The notes under the pieces: generated by a model
Told to the model about the DNA's origin: nothing
What the model saw: the letters and a program-made list of their open reading frames with translations, nothing else
Databases searched by the model: none
Shown: piece by piece, positions 47,091 to 58,674 of the stretch
Layout: the number at the start of each line of letters is the position of its first letter
Position numbering within the stretch: position 1 is the first letter of the stretch
From: Colocasia esculenta
Taxonomy: Eukaryota; Streptophyta; Magnoliopsida; Alismatales; Araceae
Assembly: GCA_014218235.1 (NCBI GenBank)
Contig: CM024757.1
Location: 151,541,371 to 151,605,370, forward strand
DNA length: 64,000 bases
Direction of reading: 5' to 3'
Made by a program: the position numbers and the translations under genes

Positions 47091-48678
47091 TTGAACATTG
47101 GCAAAGCTAAAGTCAATTTGAACATTATGCAATTAGCCAACTGGTCAAATCCACTTGGACTTGATGAAAATCTTTGTGTTAAAGAGCATACACATCCAAT
47201 TCCCAACAATTATGGTCTCCTTGACACTAAGCATATGGTGGAATCTCCAAGAATCCATGATACCCAAACCCTTTCTCACCTCAACAATATGAATATGAAT
47301 CCTAAAATCGAGGTTGAAGAAAAGAATTTTGAAAAAAGTAAGGTCCGAATTGAAGTGTTCAATACATATAAAGACCTTAAGTGTGTAAAGGAATATTGTA
47401 TAATTGAAGACATGATTCTTCCTCTATCATTTTCTGACTCTCTTTGGCAATAGGTTGGCCCACGTATGTATAGATCCAGTCTTTTCCTCCAATGGTACAA
47501 GAGCTGGCACTTAAAGGAGGATAAGATCACATGGTGGCTCATTCTTAATGCAACTCGTTGGTTATGGAGCTTCATGGTGTCTGGCTGGAGACATTAAACT
47601 TAGCGCTTATTGGGAGGCAACCCAATATTTTTTAAGAAATTTAACTTATTTTTAATTTCTATTTTGTTCTAGGTATTTGGAAGGCTAGTGGGCAACTCAT
47701 CACCTTTATTGAAGCCAGTTTGCCACCACTCTCATGTGATCATCAGGTTGCATCTCTCCTTTCTTACCTTACTTTGGCTGTATTCTATGTTCATTACTTT
47801 TATGCCATTGAGGACAATGTCATTCAAGTCTGGGGAGGGCAAGTCTTTTAAATCTTTAAATCCTGCTGAAACATCCCATGCATTATTCTGTGCTCATTAA
47901 CTTCACATATCATTTCTCATGAAAAAAAAACCTCAGTCTAGAATGATTTTTACTCTAAGTATATACGTGTGCTAGTGGTACGCTAAAGAATGAAGTTTGC
48001 GGTTATGTTCTTAGCATTTTCCTCAAACTACATTTGAAATTTGATGAAACCTTCACATATGTATTAGATGATGAATAAGTGTCATTCAAGAGGGTGATGA
48101 GAGTTTTACCTAATACTCATGATGATGATTGATATTCTACACTCTTATTGAAAACTAATCGTGGGGAAAAAGCTACCTGCCTGCAAGTTATGAAAAAAAA
48201 AATGATGATTAAATGAAGAAAGAAATCCTTAGCTTAGTAACCGGGCTTCAGCACCTCATGAAGTGTTGAAGTTCGCGTCAAACAGTGAACGAATATCCAA
48301 AAAAAGATGATGCTGAAGATGAAAATAAAAAGGCAGAGTGAAAGCTACCTGTAATTCGAGGATTTTGTTGTAGGAGTGTAGAGTTGATATCATCTCTAAG
48401 TAATGGGTCAAAAACTCATACATTGTCTTAAATAATGCTTATTGATCATAAGTGCATTCATGAAGGAAATGATAATTTTAACTATATCTTGAGGAACTGT
48501 CTAATAACATGAACTGCATGATTGTCTTTGACACATGCTACTAGAACTGGAAATACTTATTGTTGATCAATCTTATCTCTGCTTTCTTGACATGAAAAAT
48601 GATGTTTGAAGTTCCGGTTAGTCCTAATTATTCACTTGGGTGCATTGCTAAGGGACTAGCAATGAGTAAGTTGGGGGA
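47091..48678 (+). mobile_element. Athila-like Ty3/gypsy element, 3' internal part
   Basis: A short reading frame (to 47452) encodes ANWSNPLGLDENLCV...SHLNNMNMNPKIEVEE, which I do not recognise. After it come AGCGCTTATTGGGAGGCAAC (about 47600), GAGGACAATGTCATTCAAGT and the PPT AGTTGGGGGA ending at 48678. These are common in Athila-like elements. A non-coding module with two AAAGCTACCT boxes lies at 48165-48420. No enzyme domain is present, so the lineage call rests on these non-coding signatures. Confidence 0.6.
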
Positions 48679-49927
48679 TGTGATAATATCACATTTATCA
48701 TAAATAAATCATGCCATTTTATTGATTGATAAGCGATTAATCCATAAGATTTCTATTGTCACGGACGATAATTGATTAAATTCAATTACATGTTGTATTT
48801 GCAGGTTAATGGGCCATTAAATGAAGTTTGTATTGGGCCAATGGACCAAGCAGTCCAACAGGGGCAAATCTGGCATTTTCATATTGTTGCAAAAACCTAG
48901 CCGCCTGCTTTTTCTTTCTCTCTCTTCCTTCCATTTTCCTCAAGATTCTCTTCCTATTTTAAAATCTCTCTCCTCTCATCTATCCCCCCACTCCCTCACT
49001 TTTCTCTTTCTTCTCACCACCGCATCTCCTTCCTCCTCTTTCTCTTTCCCTTCTTCTTTCTCCTTCTTTTCTTTCTCTCCTCCCGGTGTCTCTCTTCGAA
49101 GAGCAGAAGCAGCAGCAGCAGCGCCCTTGCGCGCCCGCCCGCGCCTGCCACTGCCCCCACACGCCCCCGGCCGCCCGCGCACGCCCCGCTGCCTTGCCCG
49201 CGCGCCCGCCTGGCTACCCCCGTGCCTCCACGCGCCAAGCGCCCCACCGCCCAGCACCCCACGTCGCCCGCCTGCGCCACGCCTCCCCCTGCCGCGCCCT
49301 GCTCGCCTGTTGCCGCCCGCCCCCTCACGTTGCATGCATGCAACGTGAGGCGCCGCGCTGCTCTCTCTCTCCTATCGCCGCGGCACCCTCTCTCCTCTCT
49401 CCTCTCTCTCCTCTCTTGCGCCTCTCTCTTCTCTCTCTCTTTTCTCTCTCTTCTTCTCTCCCCTCTCTATCGCTCTCTCTCCTCTCTGTTTCGTCTCTCT
49501 CTTCTCTCTCTCATCTTTCTCTTCTCTCTCTTGTTCTCTCTTCTATTCTCTCTTATTCTCCCTCTTATTTTCTATTTTCTTTCTCGTTATTTCATTGGAG
49601 TTGATTAATGACTTTTGATGAAATACAATCTGTGTTAAACTTGTTGTTGTTATAGTTTTTTCTTAGTAGTGTCTTGCATTCTCTCATTCCCTCTTTCTCT
49701 CTCTTTATTTACCTAGTTTAAGTAGTTTAGTTTTACTTGATGCAACTTAGTTTAAATATCACCACGCTATTTTCTTAACTAAAAATCCAATGTTTTCAAC
49801 TCTAAAATCTAGTTCTCCGTGGATTCGACTCGGCTCTCACCACTTAACTATTGTCAAAATAATTAGTGTAGGTTGATAATTTTGAGATTGTTAGTCACGT
49901 TTGTAACGACGCATTCGTGGGCTATCA
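48679..49927 (+). repeat. Athila-like 3' LTR (about 1249 bp)
   Basis: Starts TGTGATAATATCACATTTAT right after the PPT and ends probably GGGCTATCA (49927). It contains a strongly GC-rich, CpG-rich segment (49118-49345) followed by a long CT-rich stretch (49360-49570). Long ORFs on both strands there are compositional. It sits inside the LTR of Tat 3. Confidence 0.65.
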
Positions 49928-50137
49928 ACGTCCAACGATGTTGCCGCCAAACCCATGCAGACGTCCATATGGGTGGATGCCGACTAAAGTCAACTTCCAC
50001 TGACCTTGCCACCTACATGAAGTCAGCGGCAGTCGATGTTGCTAACTACATGGGATCCGAGGCAAGTCAAGAAACGGTCAAACAAGCCTTATTGAGCCAT
50101 GAACTACACGGAGATGGGCCAAAATCTCGCATCTACA
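49928..50137 (-). repeat. Tat 3 3' LTR fragment with word cluster
   Basis: The LTR begins (minus) TGTAGATGCGAGATTTTGG at 50137. The remaining 210 bp contain ACGATGTTGCCGCCAA, AGACGTCC, AAAGTCAAC and GCGGCAGTCGATGTTG, the Tat 3 vocabulary. The purine tract CTCAGAGGGGCATT lies at 50138-50151. Confidence 0.75.
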
Positions 50138-50151
50138 AATGCCCCTCTGAG

Positions 50152-51375
50152 ACATCCGGTCTTGCAAGGGAGCAGAGCTGACTGAAAGGTTGGTGTCTCG
50201 GTAAACAAAAGGACGCAGAGATTTTGATGAAGGGCCATCTCCGAGGATAGGAGTTCTAACAAACCACACAAAAGATTTAGGTTAGAAACAAATGGTGAAT
50301 CGTCTAAGAGACAAATGAGGATAGGAAAGAGGGTGATCTACCCGTGTAACTACAACTTCAACCAATTGTTACGGTCCCTGGTGTTGCCGTGTTGGACTTT
50401 GACTAGTTTCTGACGTGTATGAGTCAAAGGAGTTGTAATATGATGGTCGAATCAAGAGAGTCTCATAACTGGAGCTCGTCTGGGCTCGCTGGCCTAATTA
50501 GGACGTCTGTCCAAATTTAGGGGGTTGTGGAGACAAGGGATTGGTTGATCTCTCAAAGGACTATCAAAAGATTCTAACTGGAATCAATGTTTGGAAAGCC
50601 TGAAGTCTAGAATTAAGCTCATGACTAGAGAAGGTTCAAATGAACTCAACAAGGCTGGAATGATTATCTGTGATATGCATGGTGGGACAAGTTCCTGAAG
50701 GGGGACATTAAAGGCCCAAAATCGGCTCAAAATAAAAAGAGGTTCTGACCCGGTAGGCCACTTGAACTGGGGAGCCACAGAGTGATCGAGGAAAATCACC
50801 ATTTTTTTTTTTTTTGAGTTAGCAAGAGAATGTTAGCGGTGAAGACCTAAATGCATGCTGGTGTGGGTTGCCTATCTAAAATGCAAGTTAGAACCAGAGG
50901 AAAAATCTAAGGCCATATGAATAACTGAGAGATCGCAAACCTGTCATTATTTTTGGTAAAGGGGAACTCGGGGTTCACAGTCGCCAAGTTATTCGCCTCT
51001 GGTGGGGTCCTACGTTAGACATACCTGTGCAATACTCACGGTCGTATGAGTGTTCCGAATCTGAAGCGCTGCTTGTTCTTAAATATCTGCAAGACAACTT
51101 GAAGCACAAGATATAATAATACCCATATGAACAATAAAGCTTAAAGATTCCGAGGAGTAAACGTCCACTCCGATTGCCGCCGATATATAGTCAATGTCAA
51201 CTGATGTTGTCGTTAACCGTAAACTGGCGTCCAACGATATGGATGTTTACTGGCCAGCGGATCAGGCCGAAAAAATAGGTATTGGGAGTCCATAAGGAAT
51301 CTTCCTTCTTCTTCCTCCGTCCCTCTTTCCCCAACTGCGAACCAGAGGGTCAAGGACAGACTGAAGCAGCAAAGA
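50152..51375 (-). other. Tat 3 non-coding tail with word cluster before gene A
   Basis: No gene is supported. It shares TTTTTGGTAAAGGGGAACTC (about 50953-50972) with the Tat 2 tail. A cluster at 51161-51254 holds AACGTCC, GATTGCCGCCGAT, GTCAATGTCAAC, GATGTTGTCGTTAACC and TGGCGTCCAACGAT, ending about 120 bp before gene A. Confidence 0.7.
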
Positions 51376-52667
51376 ATGGCCTCCTCGTCGACTGGAAAGT
51401 CCATGAGCATGAACCTGGGGATCCTAAGCGAGGTTCCGGGACATCTGAGCACTAGACTGGCCAAAGGAGAGGTAAGTACTGTTCATTTATGCTTCTTCTT
51501 AGGTTTAAAATGCCCCAAAACTCCTTCTTACGGTATCCATGGACGTGCAGGAGGTGCCTGCCTTCCCGAGTCAAGGCCAGGTGTAGGCCTTCACTTGGAT
51601 TGTGAATTTAGTGAATGCCATCACCCTGGACATGAGAGGCTTTATGGTGATGTGGAATTTGAGCTTCATGGTGGTGTTGGTGAAGAATATGAAGGATATG
51701 TGGTGGGGCTTTGACACCTTGGGAGCGCTTGTGGAGCGGTGGCACCCGCACACACACACGTTCGTATTCCAGGGGTTTGAGGCGAGCGTACTACTTGAAG
51801 AGGTGGAATGGTTCTTGGGCTGGAGACGGTGTTTGGAGTACGACGTGATGACCCCTCTCCTCCCATGGGAAGAGATCCTTGCAGACATCATACGGGACAA
51901 GAAAGAAGTGTTGAGGATGATGAACAAGAATGGGATCTTCCTAGACCGGCTGGCCTGGTGGTTGATCCAGCACGCGAAGGAGATTGGTGGTGAGAGGGAG
52001 ACCCGAGGACTGACACTTTGCCTGGCTGGAGTGTTTCTGTTCCCTACCAGTGGTGATTTCCTCCTTTATGAGCACGTGGGAATCCTGACTCTACTGTGGC
52101 GCGGGCAGTCACTTGCCCCTGCAGTGCTGGCACACCTCTACAGCTCGCTCTCTACGATCAGTTTAGGCGGACGCACATGCGGGAGCTTGTTCCTGCTTCA
52201 GGTATGGATGGAGGCTCACTTGAAATTTGATTTTGTTGAAAAACAACCTACCCCATCTAGAATCTTCCTTCAGAGCTCGGTGCACTGCAGCAGGGCATGG
52301 TATGAGCCAGAGGATGAGATCAAGTGTGTGACAGCACACTTGAAGAGCAAAGATGCATGGCGAGATTACCTGGGCTACTTCCCTGTGGAGGACTTCATAG
52401 TCAGGCGCTGTTCATAAGGGCAATTGAATTCAGAATTCGCACCAACGAAGACAGGGACTTGTGGTTGATTAGGGCAGATCAGATGGTGGTGTACCAGCCA
52501 CATCGGTGCCATTGTCAGCTTGGAATTCTGCAGGGCATCCCAACTTCATCCAACTGCACTGACATGATCATCTCGGGGAGAAATGAGAAGCTGATGAAGA
52601 AGGCGAGGAAGATTTGGGAAAGGCATACAGTGAGCAAGAAGGTGGGGCAGGCTGTGCAGGAGAGTTA
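51376..52667 (+). pseudogene. Accessory gene A of Tat 3: DUF7745-like protein, antisense
   Basis: Exon 1 (51376-51471) reads MASSSTGKSMSMNLGI...VPGHLSTRLAKGE and ends at a GTAAGT donor. The acceptor GTGCAG at about 51550 opens exon 2 (EVPAFPSQGQV, one stop, then TWIVNLVNA). The core GFDTLGALVERWHPHTHTF and LLEEVEWFLGW aligns with Tat 1 gene A (WDSLTALVELWHPQTHTF). LTLCLAGVFLFP and LLYEHVGILTLL follow; a frame change near 52410 leads to QMVVYQPHRCHCQLG and the stop at 52667. Same position, strand and exon structure as in Tat 1. Function unknown; DUF7745 assignment is by eye. Confidence 0.7.
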
Positions 52668-52900
52668 GGAGGACATCTGGAAATATGAGGAATTTATTGA
52701 CACTATTCACCTTATTTCTTGTGATTTATACATGGCTCGTAGGGCAAAGTGATGTACTTTCCTCATTTCAATAAGTGTAACACAAACTAGATGAAATAAA
52801 GAGTGATTTTCATGGTATTGAATTGCTTGAGAGACTTGAATTGTGTCAAATTGGCTTTCAAATGTGTTCATTGGAGTGTTCTGTGAGAACTGAGTGCGCA

Positions 52901-53040
52901 GCAGTTGGCGTCCACATCGATGGACGCCAAGAACAGGTAAATGGCCACAGGGGTGTCGCTAACAGTCAGACAGAAGATAGACGTCTAGATCAGTAGGGGT
53001 CTAATTCAAACTTGACGTCCATATAAAGGACGTTGACTGA
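52901..53040. promoter_or_regulatory. TTGGCGTCCA/TTGACG cluster upstream of gene B (Tat 3)
   Basis: It includes a perfect 10 bp inverted repeat, TTGGCGTCCA (52905-52914) and TGGACGCCAA (52921-52930), around CATCGA. GACGTCT, TTGACGTCC and GACGTTGACT follow. It lies 250-390 bp before the gene B start. Confidence 0.65.
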
Positions 53041-53291
53041 ATTTCGAGGGGGACATAGGGTAAGTAGGTGACAGCCCCATTGTCGTCAATTTCAAAACTC
53101 AGCTTTCTATCAACCGACGCGTCGCCGGCGCCATTTCACCTCTCAAACGGCCGGGAGAACTCTTCTTCTTCCTCCCTCTCTTCCTTTACCCACCTCTTCA
53201 CTCTTCCTAAAACCTATCTTCTCTTTCTAATATGTCAACCCCCCTCAAACCCCTTTTCTCTTTCTATATTTCAATTGGACTATGTGATATG

Positions 53292-56158
53292 GTGAGGGGG
53301 AAGAGGCGAACAATGCGAACCCACCACCAACCGGAGGAGGAAGAGGAGGTGACGGGGGAGGAGAGCATGGCAGAGGAAGAGGAGGAGGCTACGGCGGTCG
53401 GCGCCCACGGCGATAGCATGCCAGAGGGGAAGGAAACCGCCGAAGACAACGGAGGGGGAGAATAAACAGAGGCGGAAGCAGCCGGGAAGCATCAACGCCT
53501 GCCAAAGGTATGTAAACAGACCCTAAACAACCCCCCCTCTCTGTGGATGAATGATTGTAGGAAATGGAAAAGAGGAAAAAAAACAAAGGAGGCGTCGTCG
53601 GGTTCAACAGGAACTTGACGGCAACATCGGTTGCCATCAAGATCTTGTTGACGTCAACTATGTTGCCGCCAATAAGAACTTGATGGCAAGGTAGAAGACG
53701 TTAACCCATGATCTTGACAGCAAACATGTTGACGCCAACTCTATTTAAACGACATGTCCCTTGATGCCAATAAAATGTAAACAGCAGTCGATGCTGACGC
53801 CAATTTTTCTGTGTTTTCTGTGCAGGGAAAGGGCAGGATGAGGAGCAGGGTTACTTAGGACCTATGCTGGGCCTGGTACCGGGCAATACCAGAGGCCCAG
53901 CAGACCCCGATTGCCAGGATGGGGTTTGGGCACCTCCTAGCGGTCCAGCCATTCCACGTGGATGTGCCGTACCTGGAGGCACTCTGGGAGCGATGGGAGG
54001 AGGATTGCAAGGCATTCATCATGCCTTGGGGTCACATGATACCCACGTTGGAGGACGTGGCGTATCTGACAGGACTACCGGTTCAGGGAGAGCCGGTAGT
54101 AGGACTGGAGAGGAGTGACTACTATGATGACATAGTAGAGTTGTTGGGGCCAGAGTTCGTGGCCGGGAGGAGGAGACCGATCCGGAGCATCCTGCTCGGA
54201 TCGTTGTCTGAGGCTCTAGGACTAAGGGGCAGGAGGAGAGGACCTCTAGAGACCCTCGAGGAGTTCTATAGCGGGGTGCGGAGGTCGCTCGAGTTGGGAG
54301 ACCGGAGCGAGGAGAGATCGGTCCGGGTTTTTGTAGCCTACCTGTTCGGGCGGCTCCTGTTCGCGACACAGTCATCCCAGATGAACTACAAGTTCATGCT
54401 GCTGCTGCGAGACCTGAAGCGGGCAGGGCGGTACGCGTGGGGCGTCGCGATGCTGGGGCACCTCTTCTCACTCCTCCCCAGTATCTTGCGGTGTTCTCAG
54501 AGCACCGGGGGCTTCACCCCATTTTTATAGGTAGACAAATTTTTCTTCATGATCATCATCAAATTAAATTGATAAACTCCCTGACTGACTGACAATTCTT
54601 CTTTTGCAGATTTGGGGATATACCAGCTTCCCCATGGGACACGGGGCGCTGAGAGAGGGGAGCCTAGCCATGGTGCCCCTCATGGCCCAGTGGGAGGTGG
54701 TGCCGGATCTGAGGGTGACGGACCGGCGCGCGGAGGACGTGAGGGCTGCCCTAGACCACTACCCCCACGATCAGGTATGGAGCTTAACCCTCCTTTATTC
54801 TTTCTTTCAATTTGCATTTAATGTGACTAACTAGTGTTCCTTCTTTTGCAGGTGGTTTGGACCCCTTATACGAGGGAGACAGACACATCTCACCTGGCGG
54901 TGGCGGCAGGTCGGCCGCTGTTCGACTGGAACCTCCTCCTATTGTGCCTGGGGACATGTGAGGTCCTGTACCTAGAGTTGGTGGTGCAGACTCTGGGCTA
55001 GCACCAGTCGGCCATAGAGGTACCCTCTCTAGGTAGAGAGGGGCACTCTCGCCGACGGTTCTTCACCGAGGATCGGGACTAAGGCGAGGACCACAGGAGC
55101 ACAGTCACCTACTGACGAGAGGGCGGTGAGCAGGTGCTCCAGCAGACAGAGCTCGCTAACAGCTCAACGTACCTAGAGGACTACCGGGCACGCTACGCTG
55201 AGCGACTCCGGCTAGACAGGCGAGCAGTAAGTGAATTTCCATCGTTAAGCCTTTGTCATTTAATTTGCTTGACTTGATTCTAACCTTGATACGCAAATGA
55301 CAGATGCCGGAGTCACAGGCGGTGCGTCTCCTGGAGGGGTGGCTGGCAGAGCAGGCGGTTGAGCTGGAGAGACTCCGTGCTGAGACACGGACACTGGTAA
55401 GTAACATCTCCACCTTGACCATATCTTAAATTGGCTTGATTTGATCACTGACCAAGGTTTGATGGATGTAGAAGGAGGAGCTAGCGCGAGTACGAGCGAG
55501 CCAGGACGCCGGGGCGAGCTCGTCTGCGTAGCCAGCGAGAGGGGACCTGGCGGTCCAACTTCAGGAGGCTCTGGATCGGGCACATGCGAGGGTCCAGGAG
55601 CTGGAGGCTGAGGTAAGACAATGAACCTTTACTTTTTGCACATGATACGATTGTCCTGACATGTTTGCCCCTTTATATGCAGCGACAGGGAGGAGGAGTG
55701 GCGACCCTTTAGGCGCAGATGGACGGTCTGCGGCTGGAGTTGGTGAGGATGGAGGGTCGCCTACTCGAGGCGAGAGAGAGACAGAGCTAGGCGGAGGCCG
55801 ACCGGGCGTGGACGATTGAGGAGCGGGCGCAGGCTGTCGCTGATTTAGAGTTCTTGAAGGACCGGGTGCTGAAGAAGCACAGGGAGCAGCAGTGACAGGC
55901 CCAGCAGGAGGCAGCAGGTCGGAGCAGGTTGGTCTTCGGGTCTCTTGATGACATTGTGTCATTGGGAGACCCATCCGCGAGACGAGGAGAAGGACAGTGA
56001 CTGGAGGCCTCAATGGCGTCGAGACCTCCTCTCCCAGACCGACGTCGGGAGAGGGAGGAGGAGGAGGTGAGCAGCTCTCATCGGCAGAGGCAGAGCGAGG
56101 GAGAGAGGAGTGAGGAGCGAGGCTCCAGATGTAGCATCAGGGATATGCCCCTGTCATG
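53292..56158 (+). pseudogene. Accessory gene B of Tat 3: plant mobile domain protein, antisense
   Basis: Exon 1 (MVRGKRRTMRTHHQ then acidic EEEEEVTGEE) runs to a donor GTATGT at 53506, but has a stop at 53463. Intron 1 carries a word cluster. Exon 2 (acceptor TGTGCAG, 53825) has the PMD core: MGFGHLLAVQPFHVDVPYLE, PWGHMIPTLEDVAYLTGLP and FGRLLFATQSSQMNYKFMLL. Exon 3 (from 54610) gives IWGYTSFPMGHGALREG; exon 4 (from about 54853) gives VVWTPYTRETDTSHLAVAAG. Short exons with coiled-coil content (LAEQAVELERLRAE, 55303-55396; 55475-56158) end at TGA 56158. Exon order parallels Tat 1 gene B. Several stops, but the PMD exon is intact for over 200 codons. Confidence 0.78.
53600..53815. promoter_or_regulatory. 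TTGACGBCAA cluster inside intron 1 of gene B (Tat 3)
   Basis: Dense words: TTGACGGCAACATC, GGTTGCCATCAA, GTTGACGTCAAC (a palindrome), GTTGCCGCCAA, TTGATGGCAAG, GACGTTAACCCATG, GTTGACGCCAAC and CTGACGCCAA. Its position matches the TCGCGAC cluster in intron 1 of Tat 1 gene B. Confidence 0.68.
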
Positions 56159-57313
56159 ATATGTACAGACTTGATTCGTTTAGTTGATTTTGTGGATTTT
56201 GTCATTTTGTGTGCTTGAATGGTTTGCAAATATGCCTTGATTCCTGCATCCACAACAGTTAAAGGAAAAAAGATAGTGTAGATCTGTCTTTAGCCCCTTG
56301 CCTAAAAGATGTACCTTTCTTGAGATCTGGTCAAGGGGCTAATGTCTAATTAAAGATAGGAACATAAAATGAAATAAATGAAGGGAAATATGCACATGTA
56401 TTTTTTTGTCTCTTTTTTTTATTTTGTTGTTGTTTTGTATAAGTAACATGTTAATATATGTACATGGTACCACTAATTAAATTTTTTTTTTTTGGAAAAT
56501 ATGTACAGAGTGAGATATATACATCGAGAGACACTCTTTTTGTCCTTTTTCTCATTTTTCATTTTTTTTTTGGATTTTTGGACTCTAAGACACATATTCA
56601 TCACATGTCAAATCATACGGTCCATATGATCTACTTAACTACGGAGACCATGAATAATAAGGATCGTGTATGAAATCCTTGATATTGGAGGTTGCCCCTA
56701 ACCTTCTTGATATTTTCCACTATGGAAGGTCTTATGAGATCAAATTACACTTAGAGGGAGAAATTGGAAAAAATAAATAGAAGGTCATGCGAGGATTTGG
56801 TTCAAACCACTTTTTGTTTCCAAACCGACATCTCACACTAAAAGAATTGGTCAACATCTATTTTCAGGGGTATCTTTCACTTTATTTCATTTCTAGGGTG
56901 GAGGTATATACTATTTGCTACCTCCTTGATTTGGTCAGCCTTTTTCTGGGTACGTACTTTTTGCTACCCTTTTTTGACCTTCATGGCTTTTCTTTGCCCC
57001 CCCTTGGCTTGATTTGTTATTTTGCCTTTGTTGATTGCCCCTTTTGTGGTGACCTTGTCTCTTAAGTGAGAGTGGGTGGTCCCCTACTCATGGCTTGCCC
57101 CTTTTCCAGACTTGACTGAGTGGGAAGAGAATAGGGTTATATTGACCAAATTAGACCGTCCAAGCGTACTTGTGATTTTTCAGCTAAGGACAACTTTTCA
57201 ACATCGTGTAGTGTGCGAAGAGACCCTATCTTACCAATGACCAAGTGGAGAAGCAGAGTGTTAGACCCACGCCATTGACAAGTAATGAATGACAAACCTG
57301 ATTGACTGACGGA
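56159..57313 (-). other. Tat 3 spacer between gene B and integrase
   Basis: AT-rich, non-coding. Low-complexity T-runs and TTTTTTGGATTTTTGG (56500-56585) resemble the A-rich spacer of Tat 1 (9125-9300) in inverse. No gene is supported. Confidence 0.7.
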
Positions 57314-58515
57314 CTAGGAGTAGAACTTCTTGTGGTAGACTGCATTCCCAGGATGTGATAACTCAACTCCTTCAGAGTCCACTAACCTATAAGCGTTCCC
57401 TGAGTATGCCTCTTTGACAATGAATAGACCTTCCCAATTTTCTTGCAATTTACTCCTGGGACCGGGTGCCTTTATGATTTTACGCTTTAGGACCATTTCA
57501 CCCACTTCAAAATTTCTCTCAAGCACTCTTTTAGCATAAAAACGTGCAATTCTTTGGCGATAGACTTCAGCGTGGTCAGCCACTATCATTCGCCTTTCAT
57601 CTAAGAGTTCTAGTTGTGCCAACAAGGCCTCCCGTCGTTGACCAAGGTCAAGTTCAGAATCCAATTGAACTCTAAGTGAAGGGACGAAGATCTCATATGG
57701 GAGTATCACATCTGATCTGCATGTTAAAGCATAGGGGGTTTGCCCCGTAGGAGTTCGGACCGAGGTGCGATAAGCCCAAAGAGCCTCAACTAAGCGGTCT
57801 GGCCAGTCAACATTGTTATGAGATTTGCAAGTTTTCTTTATAATTTTGATGAGAGTTTTATCAGTGGCTTCCGCTTGTCCATTACCTTGTGGATAATATG
57901 AGGATGAATGATGCAAATTGATGCCATATTTACCACACATGTCGCGAAGCTCCTGTGAAGCAAATTGAGGTCCATTGTCGGTGACGATGTCCTGAGGCAC
58001 GCCGAACCTTGCAAGAATGTTGCGCTTGATGAACTTGACCACTGTTGAAGCTTTGACCTCTATGAATGCTTCTGCTTCAGCCGACTTCGTAAAGCAGTCC
58101 GTAGTGGTTTGAATGAAGGACTTCTTACAGATTTCTCCAGTTCTGTCTGCGAGAGGACCGACCACGTCGAATGCCTACATGGCGAAAGGCCATGGGGCAA
58201 TGAGAGTGTGAAGAGAAGAGGAAGGAGCATGGATTTTGTCACCATGTAATTGGCATTTAGTACATTGACGAACAATGTGACGGAAATCTTCTTCCATGGC
58301 AGGTCAGTAATAGTGTCTTAGCAATTTTTGATCGATTGCTCTACCATTAACATGGCCACCACATTCACTGGAGTGAGCGGCTTCAACAACACCTTGAGAT
58401 TCAATTTCACCAAGGCAACGAAGATAGACCCCACTGAGAGATTTCTTGTAAAGAACACAACCTATAATCTTGTAATGCTCGAAGACGCGGTGAATGGCCC
58501 GTCTATCAGAAGAGG
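57314..58515 (-). pseudogene. Tat 3 pol: integrase
   Basis: Zinc-finger part EAAHSSECGGHVNGRA (58515-58304), a stop after LLRHYY, then HIVRQCTKCQLHGDKIHAPS, another stop before AFDVVGPLAD (first Asp). An open frame 58165-57314 has VTDNGPQFASQELRDMCGKY (second Asp), YYPQGNGQAEATDKTL (Glu), and EALWAYRTSVRTPTGQTPYA. The C-terminal module is RSKLQENWEGLFIVKEAYSG. Close to the Tat 1 integrase, confirming common lineage. The Tat 2 LTR interrupts it at 58515/58516. Confidence 0.9.
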
Positions 58516-58674
58516 TGGTTGTAATCACAGGGATTGTACCCCCCTCAACATAGACATGAATATCAAATATGATGGCATGATAAATAGGATGTGATCGCCA
58601 CCTAAATAGTCGCCTAAAAATGAAAATGAGATGATGGCTGACTTAAACTAGGAAAAGGAGAGAGAACAGAGACG

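Larger units (their letters stand above)
49928..58515 (-). mobile_element. Tat-lineage Ty3/gypsy retrotransposon 3
   Basis: Minus-strand element read right to left: integrase (58515-57314), spacer, antisense genes B (53292-56158) and A (51376-52667), tail, PPT (50138-50151) and 3' LTR from 50137. The LTR is cut at 49928 by the Athila-like insertion, and the integrase 5' side is cut at 58515 by Tat 2. It has the same design as Tat 1 but a different LTR start (TGTAGATGCGAGATTTTGG) and a different word vocabulary. Confidence 0.82.

Noticed and set aside
48821..49608. Several overlapping long ORFs on both strands (Ser/Leu-, Pro- and Arg-rich)
   Set aside because: They coincide with GC-rich and CT-rich low-complexity sequence inside an LTR; no domain, no codon structure, and open frames in many phases are expected from such composition.
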